A stretch of 64,000 bases of DNA. Source: CAVTPU01 sp963736695. Lineage in GTDB: Bacteria > Actinomycetota > Actinomycetes > Mycobacteriales > Micromonosporaceae. The position numbers and the translations under genes were made by a program. The stretch lies in contig CAVTPU010000004.1 in assembly GCA_963736695.1 (NCBI GenBank), positions 1,984,001 through 2,048,000 on the forward strand. The letters run 5' to 3'. Under the pieces are notes generated by a model, which was not told the DNA's origin, made no database searches, and was given only the letters and a program-made list of their open reading frames with translations. Positions within the stretch are counted from its first letter, which is position 1, and the number at the start of each line of letters is the position of its first letter. Positions 59,917-64,000 of the stretch are shown here, in pieces.

Positions 59917-60082
59917 GCGCTGATCCTGCCGGGGCCACGGCCGCTGAGCAACGCCGATCTCCGCCAGCGCGACGATCGACTGATCAGCACCACCGGGGAT
60001 GACTAGGCCCGCTAGGCTGGCGAAGCCAGACGACGCCAGCCGTCCACCGGTATGTCACACCAGGCCCAATCGGAGAGTCACG

Positions 60083-60676
60083 ATGACCGAACCTCAACCG
60101 CCCTCGTGGTCGGACCCGACCGCGCCGACCCCACCGACGCCGCCCGGAGCGACACCCGAGCCGCCGGCGCCGACTGCGCCCTACCCAGCCGGCCCCACTG
60201 ACGCGTCGGAGCCCCCAGCACCGCCCGCCGGTTCTCCGCCGCCGGCCGCGTGGTCGATGAACGAGCCGACGTCCGGCCAGACCGACGTGCCACCGCCGTC
60301 TTATCCCGGTGGCGCCGACTATGCCCAGACCTATCAGCAGCCCGACTATGCCCCGGCCTACGCGCAGCCCGGCTATGAGCAGCCGGCCGGCTATGGCCAA
60401 CCCGCCTATGGTCAGCCTGGCTTCGCGACGCAGACCACCAACGGCTTGGCGATCGCCTCGTTGGTCTGCGCACTGGCCGGCTTGTTCACCTGGATCAGCG
60501 CCCCAGTCGGCGCGGTGCTCGGCCACGTCGCGCGCAAACAGATCCGTGAGCGTGGCGAACAGGGCGACGGGATGGCTCTCGCCGGCATCATCATCGGCTG
60601 GATCCTCACCGGAATCGGGCTGTGCCTGTGTGGTGTCTGGATCGTCGCCATCATGGCGGCGGTCAACACGTCATGA
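60083..60676 (+). CDS. DUF4190 membrane protein with Pro/Tyr-rich N-terminus
   Basis: The 197-residue protein starts behind cggagag. Residues 1-112 are Pro/Ala/Thr-rich, then rich in Tyr, Gln and Gly (repeated YGQP, YAQP and YEQP), and disordered. Then come two helices, TNGLAIASLVCALAGLFTWI and ALAGIIIGWILTGIGLCLCG, separated by VLGHVARKQIRE, the DUF4190 signature. Proteins of this kind are common in actinobacteria and of unknown function. It converges with the CitE-like gene, sharing TCATGA. Confidence 0.8.
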   Translation: MTEPQPPSWSDPTAPTPPTPPGATPEPPAPTAPYPAGPTDASEPPAPPAGSPPPAAWSMNEPTSGQTDVPPPSYPGGADYAQTYQQPDYAPAYAQPGYEQPAGYGQPAYGQPGFATQTTNGLAIASLVCALAGLFTWISAPVGAVLGHVARKQIRERGEQGDGMALAGIIIGWILTGIGLCLCGVWIVAIMAAVNTS

Positions 60677-61630
60677 CGTCAGTGACGTGGCGTCGGGACG
60701 GGCGGTTCGGGTCATTCCCGCCGCCCGCCCCTTCGCGGCGATGACGAGCGCCATTTTGCGGGACGCCTCGTCGATCATCTCATCGCCGAGCATGACCGCG
60801 CCCAAGCGCCCGCCCGCCTCAGACGTGGCGTGGGCATAGGCGTCGAGGATCCACTCCGCGTGGTCGAAGTCGGCCTGTGTCGGCGAATAGATCTCGTTGG
60901 CCGCCTCGAGTTGCCCGGGGTGCAGCACCCATTTGCCGTCGAAGCCGAGCGCCGCCGAGCGCTTCGCCACATCGCGAAAGCCGTCGACGTCGCGAATCTG
61001 CAGGAATGGCCCGTCGATGGCCTGCAGATCATATGTCCGGGCAGCCATGAGGATCCGCATGAGGATGTAGTGAAAGGGATCGCCGGGATAGTCGGGGTTG
61101 AGCGCCCCGACCGTCAACGACTTCATGTTGATCGATGCCATGAAGTCGGCGGGGCCGAAGATGATGGTCTCGACTCGCGGCGACGCGGCGGCGATGGCGT
61201 CGACATTGACCAGGCCTCGGGCGTTTTCGATCTGTGCTTCAATGCCGATGCCGCCGACCGGCAGCCCCAACGTCTTCTCCAACTGGGTCAGGGTGAGATC
61301 GAGCCAGGCGATCTGCTCGGCCGACTGCACCTTCGGCAGCATGATGCAGTCCAGCACGTGCCCGGCGCCCTCCACCACTTCGATCACGTCGCGATAAGTC
61401 CACTCGGTCGTCAGGTCGTTGACCCGCACCACGCGGGTCTTGCCCGACCAGTCGCCGGTAGTGAGGGCGGCGACGATGTTGCGGCGCGCGTCGGGTTTGG
61501 CGAGCGGCGCGACGGCGTCCTCAATGTCGAGAAAGACCTGATCAGCCGGCAGGCCCTGGGCCTTGTCCAGCATCTTGACGCTCGATCCGGGGACGGCCAG
61601 ACATGACCGGCGGGGGCGGGCTGCGACCAT
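60671..61630 (-). CDS. CitE-like CoA lyase, beta-methylmalyl-CoA lyase-like (mcl1-like)
   Basis: The 319-residue TIM-barrel protein belongs to the HpcH/HpaI-CitE family. It has RPRRSCLAVPGSS, FLDIEDAVAP, PKVQSAEQI, GIEAQIENARGLVNVDAI, IIFGPADFMASINMKS and GKWVLHPGQLEAAN. The wording matches CitE of the actinobacterial ccr/meaA cluster, assigned to beta-methylmalyl-CoA cleavage to glyoxylate and propionyl-CoA. ATG 61630 with ggag upstream fits the family start; the frame is open further upstream. Citrate lyase subunits alpha and gamma are not nearby, arguing against citrate lyase. Confidence 0.85.
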   Translation of the reverse strand: MVAARPRRSCLAVPGSSVKMLDKAQGLPADQVFLDIEDAVAPLAKPDARRNIVAALTTGDWSGKTRVVRVNDLTTEWTYRDVIEVVEGAGHVLDCIMLPKVQSAEQIAWLDLTLTQLEKTLGLPVGGIGIEAQIENARGLVNVDAIAAASPRVETIIFGPADFMASINMKSLTVGALNPDYPGDPFHYILMRILMAARTYDLQAIDGPFLQIRDVDGFRDVAKRSAALGFDGKWVLHPGQLEAANEIYSPTQADFDHAEWILDAYAHATSEAGGRLGAVMLGDEMIDEASRKMALVIAAKGRAAGMTRTARPDATSLTS

Positions 61631-61698
61631 GTGTGGGGCTCCACTTCTTGTTCGACGCGAGGCGACGCGGTGCGGTGCTGACACGGTAACCTCAGCGG

Positions 61699-62622
61699 AT
61701 GAACCCGGAGAACGACGCTGTGGAAGATGTCACTCCACCGGTCGCGGTGATCACCGGGGCGAGTTCGGGGATCGGCCTCGCCGCGGCGTGCGAGCTCGCC
61801 CGTCTGGGCTGGTCGGTCGAGCTGGTCGGACGTGATCGGCAACGGCTCGACGCCGCTGCGGACCTGGCGCGATCGGCTGCGGCGACAGGCGATCGGCGAC
61901 CTGGCGCCGTCCCGACCCGGATCGGCGTCCACCGTTGCGACTTCGGCGTCCTCGCTGATGTCGCCGCGCTGGCCGCGACGTTGCGGGCAGAACTGCCGCG
62001 CATCGATCTGCTCGCCAACAACGCCGGCGGCGCCTTCCCCGAGCGACGCACCACAGTGGATGGTTTCGAGTACACCATTCAGGTCAACCACCTCGCGCAC
62101 GTGCTGCTCAGCCACGATCTGCGGGTTTCGCTGCGGAACGGACGCATCGTCAACACGTCGTCGATCGCACACCGCAGAGGGCGCCTCGACCCGGGCGACC
62201 TTTCCCTCGATCGCCACCGTTATCGCATGTTCACCACATATGGTTCGGCGAAACAGGCGAATATCCTCTTCGCGACGGAGGCGGCGCGACGCTGGCCCGA
62301 GATCTTCTCCGCCTCGTTTCACCCCGGCGTGGTGCGCACCCGATTCGGCGCTGAAAGCGCGGTGGTGCGCATGTTCTACCGTTACGCCCCACTCGTGCGC
62401 ACACCGCAGCACGGTGCCCGCACGCTCGTGTGGCTCGCCGCCGCCGAGCCGGCGGCGCTCACCCCGGGTGGTTTTTATATCGACGAACGGTTGGCGACAC
62501 CGTCGCGTCGGGCCAGCGATCCGGATCTCGCCGCAGACCTGTGGCGGGTGAGCCTCGCGGCGGTGGGCCGTGCCGAGATCGTCGACGATGAGAGCCTGCC
62601 CCGTGCATCCGTTGATTCCTGA
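61699..62622 (+). CDS. SDR-family oxidoreductase (retinol dehydrogenase-like)
   Basis: The 307-residue SDR has ITGASSGIGLAAA, NNAGGAFPERR, INTSS-like IVNTSSIAHRRG and the YGSAKQANILF active site of the WW-domain oxidoreductase/retinol dehydrogenase-like group. It is divergent from the CitE-like gene and followed by a gene whose GTG start (62603) lies inside its last codons. Substrate unknown. Confidence 0.8.
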   Translation: MNPENDAVEDVTPPVAVITGASSGIGLAAACELARLGWSVELVGRDRQRLDAAADLARSAAATGDRRPGAVPTRIGVHRCDFGVLADVAALAATLRAELPRIDLLANNAGGAFPERRTTVDGFEYTIQVNHLAHVLLSHDLRVSLRNGRIVNTSSIAHRRGRLDPGDLSLDRHRYRMFTTYGSAKQANILFATEAARRWPEIFSASFHPGVVRTRFGAESAVVRMFYRYAPLVRTPQHGARTLVWLAAAEPAALTPGGFYIDERLATPSRRASDPDLAADLWRVSLAAVGRAEIVDDESLPRASVDS

Positions 62623-63061
62623 AGTGTTGCGCAAGGCGTCCGCGATCTGGGTGGCGGCCGGCACCGCGGCCCCGGTGCTCGCGTGGTGCGCGTGGCACGA
62701 CGACAGCGTGCTGGTGGTCACCGGCCCCGGCGAGCAGGACGTGCCGGGCCTGGCCGAGGCCTCCACCGCCGTAGTGACTGCCCGCGGTGACCACGGCGGT
62801 GCGATCCTGAGGTGCCCGGTCGAGGTGCGCTCGATCCGCCCCGAAGAGCCCGACTGGGAGGCCGCGGTGGCGGCGCTGGCCATCAAACGGCTCAACAGTC
62901 GCCCACCCGATCAGCTCAGCGAAGCCTGGGCAGGGCGGGCGATCGTGCGCCGCCTCATCCCCACGGGTGACATCCTCGCCGTCGAGGGGGCTGACGGGTC
63001 GGGCGGCGATCACGCGTGCGCCGGCCACGGCTCGTCTTTGCGATCTACGCTGGCGGAGTGA
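62603..63061 (+). CDS. Hypothetical protein upstream of the MgtE-like gene
   Basis: The 152-residue protein (GTG 62603) starts MHPLIPEVLRKASAIWVA and has a mixed alpha/beta core with VLAWCAWHDDSVLVVTGPGEQ, VRSIRPEEPDWEAAVAALAIKRLN, and no membrane helix. I recognise no named family, but such a protein commonly precedes MgtE-like genes in Micromonosporaceae. It overlaps the SDR end by 20 bp and the MgtE-like start as GTGA, indicating an operon of three genes. Confidence 0.6.
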   Translation: MHPLIPEVLRKASAIWVAAGTAAPVLAWCAWHDDSVLVVTGPGEQDVPGLAEASTAVVTARGDHGGAILRCPVEVRSIRPEEPDWEAAVAALAIKRLNSRPPDQLSEAWAGRAIVRRLIPTGDILAVEGADGSGGDHACAGHGSSLRSTLAE

Positions 63062-64000
63062 CGCCGACCAGGGTTTATCTCGCCCGGCTCGCGGGCGTGC
63101 CGGTCTTCGACCCCAACGGCGATCTCGTCGGTCGGGTCCGGGACGCGGTCGCCCGGGCCCAGTCGGGTGACCGGCCACCCCGAATCGTGGGCCTGGTGGC
63201 CGAGTTGGCGTTGCGGCGGCGGGTCTTTCTGTCGATCGGCCGCGTCGTGTCCATCGACGCCGATGGGGTGGTGCTCTCGTCCGGCACGATCAGCCTGCGC
63301 CGGTTCGAAAAGCGCGCCACGGAGCTGCTGGTCCTCGAGGAGCTGCTCGACAGGCCGGTGACGATGACTTCGTCGGGAGTGGCCGCCACGGTGGTCGATG
63401 TCGCGATGGAGCGGGACCGCACGGGCGAGTGGACCGCAGGCCGGGTCGCGGTGCGGGAGACGACCGGCCGGCTGAGCCGTCGGGGCCAGCTGCACCAACT
63501 CGAATGGGCCGAGGTGAGCGGCCTGACCGATCCGGTGTCGGCACAGGGGGCGGCGTTCCTGCTCGCCATTCTGGAGCAGATGCGCCCCGCCGACCTCGCC
63601 AACGCGCTGCAGGATATGCCGGTGGCCCGCCGCACCGAGGTCGCGGCCGAACTCGACAACGAACGCCTCGCGGACGTGCTCGGCGAGCTGCCCGAACAGG
63701 ACCAGGTGGAGATCCTCACCACCCTCGACCGGCGGCGCGCAGCCGACGTGTTGGAGGAGATGGATCCCGACGACGCCGCGGACCTGCTCGCCGAGCTTCC
63801 CCAGATCGATCAGGACGAGCTGCTCAACCTCATGGAGCCCGACGAGGCTTCCCCCGTACGGGCGCTATTGGCCTATCTGCCGGGAACCGCAGGGTCGATC
63901 ATGACCAGCGAACCGGTGATCTTGCCGCCGGAGGCGTCGGTCGCGCAAGCCCTCGCGCGTGTCCGCAGGGAGCAACTGCCTCCCGCGCTCGCCGCGCAGG
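63058..64000 (+). CDS. MgtE N-terminal/CBS-domain protein (partial)
   Basis: The gene starts at GTG 63058 and runs off the window. The first 150 residues hold two PRC-barrel-like segments (LARLAGVPVFDPNGDLVG...). Then comes the MgtE_N superhelix (LEQMRPADLANALQDMP, LADVLGELPEQDQVEIL, RAADVLEEMDPDDAADLLAELP) and the beginning of a CBS domain (AGSIMTSEPVILPPEASVAQAL). In actinobacteria such proteins regulate or form magnesium channels; whether a membrane domain follows is outside the window. Confidence 0.85.
   Translation, partial: MTPTRVYLARLAGVPVFDPNGDLVGRVRDAVARAQSGDRPPRIVGLVAELALRRRVFLSIGRVVSIDADGVVLSSGTISLRRFEKRATELLVLEELLDRPVTMTSSGVAATVVDVAMERDRTGEWTAGRVAVRETTGRLSRRGQLHQLEWAEVSGLTDPVSAQGAAFLLAILEQMRPADLANALQDMPVARRTEVAAELDNERLADVLGELPEQDQVEILTTLDRRRAADVLEEMDPDDAADLLAELPQIDQDELLNLMEPDEASPVRALLAYLPGTAGSIMTSEPVILPPEASVAQALARVRREQLPPALAAQ

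Noticed and set aside
60671..61630. Citrate lyase beta subunit
   Set aside because: No alpha or gamma subunit or CitX/CitG genes; the sequence style fits the malyl-CoA lyase group.

Overview
The window is one contiguous stretch of high-GC actinobacterial chromosome. The first 20 kb match the gene order found around the antibiotic-stress regulator whiB7 in mycobacteria and relatives: a DUF5679 protein, a cyclodehydratase-like ThiF protein, an AarF-type kinase, whiB7, uvrD2, a mycoredoxin, nudC and the adnB/adnA helicase-nuclease pair. Together with the later run of DUF3152, TetR, DUF3107, ferritin-like protein and RhlE, and with many RBS-poor GTG starts, this suggests a Micromonosporaceae- or Glycomycetaceae-like actinomycete. 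I saw no rRNA, tRNA, CRISPR array, integrase or transposase.

Layout. (1) 1-6.1 kb: housekeeping genes, into which a visibly AT-richer cassette is set (3.26-5.34 kb). It encodes a stand-alone E1/ThiF adenylating enzyme and a FeeM/LuxI-type N-acyltransferase. whiB7 follows on the minus strand with a small 56-codon gene behind it and a long leader holding two overlapping upstream ORFs before a strong hairpin. (2) 6.7-19.8 kb: DNA repair and surveillance on the minus strand (uvrD2, then adnA, adnB, an M16 peptidase pair whose second gene has two frameshifts, and nudC), with a mycoredoxin gene divergent. (3) 19.9-29.9 kb: SDR, patatin, GPH-type transporter, gamma-glutamyltransferase-like protein, an alkyltransferase-like repair protein with a slippage-extended tail, proB-proA, and an SGNH hydrolase. 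(4) 30.1-33.2 kb: a small accessory island (NERD protein, unknown protein, J-domain membrane protein) bracketed by two copies of the 3' end of one membrane-protein gene. (5) 33.5-42.5 kb: sigma factor with a membrane beta-propeller partner, prenyltransferase-like protein, MoeZ, DUF3152 protease, a long low-complexity protein, TetR, DUF3107 and ferritin-like genes. (6) 42.8-49.5 kb: RhlE helicase, small membrane proteins, a RecB-type nuclease, PHP phosphoesterase and a PH-domain protein. (7) 49.5-64 kb: PLP decarboxylase divergent from a MocR regulator over a perfect palindrome, then three genes that look like late ethylmalonyl-CoA pathway steps (MaoC, acyl-CoA dehydrogenase, CitE-like lyase) scattered among unrelated genes. 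These include thioredoxin, an orphan mini-intein protein preceded by a LexA-like box, and an AbiEii-type nucleotidyltransferase. The window ends inside an MgtE-like gene.

Themes. Stress and DNA damage recur (whiB7, mycoredoxin, thioredoxin, NudC, AdnAB, UvrD2, alkyltransferase-like protein, possible SOS box). Gene ends are tightly packed: three convergent pairs share exactly the hexamer TCATGA, and many co-directional pairs overlap as ATGA or GTGA. The least explained parts are the ThiF-acyltransferase cassette, the orphan mini-intein and the bracketed NERD/J-domain island. All functional statements rest on reading motifs by eye; no database search was run.
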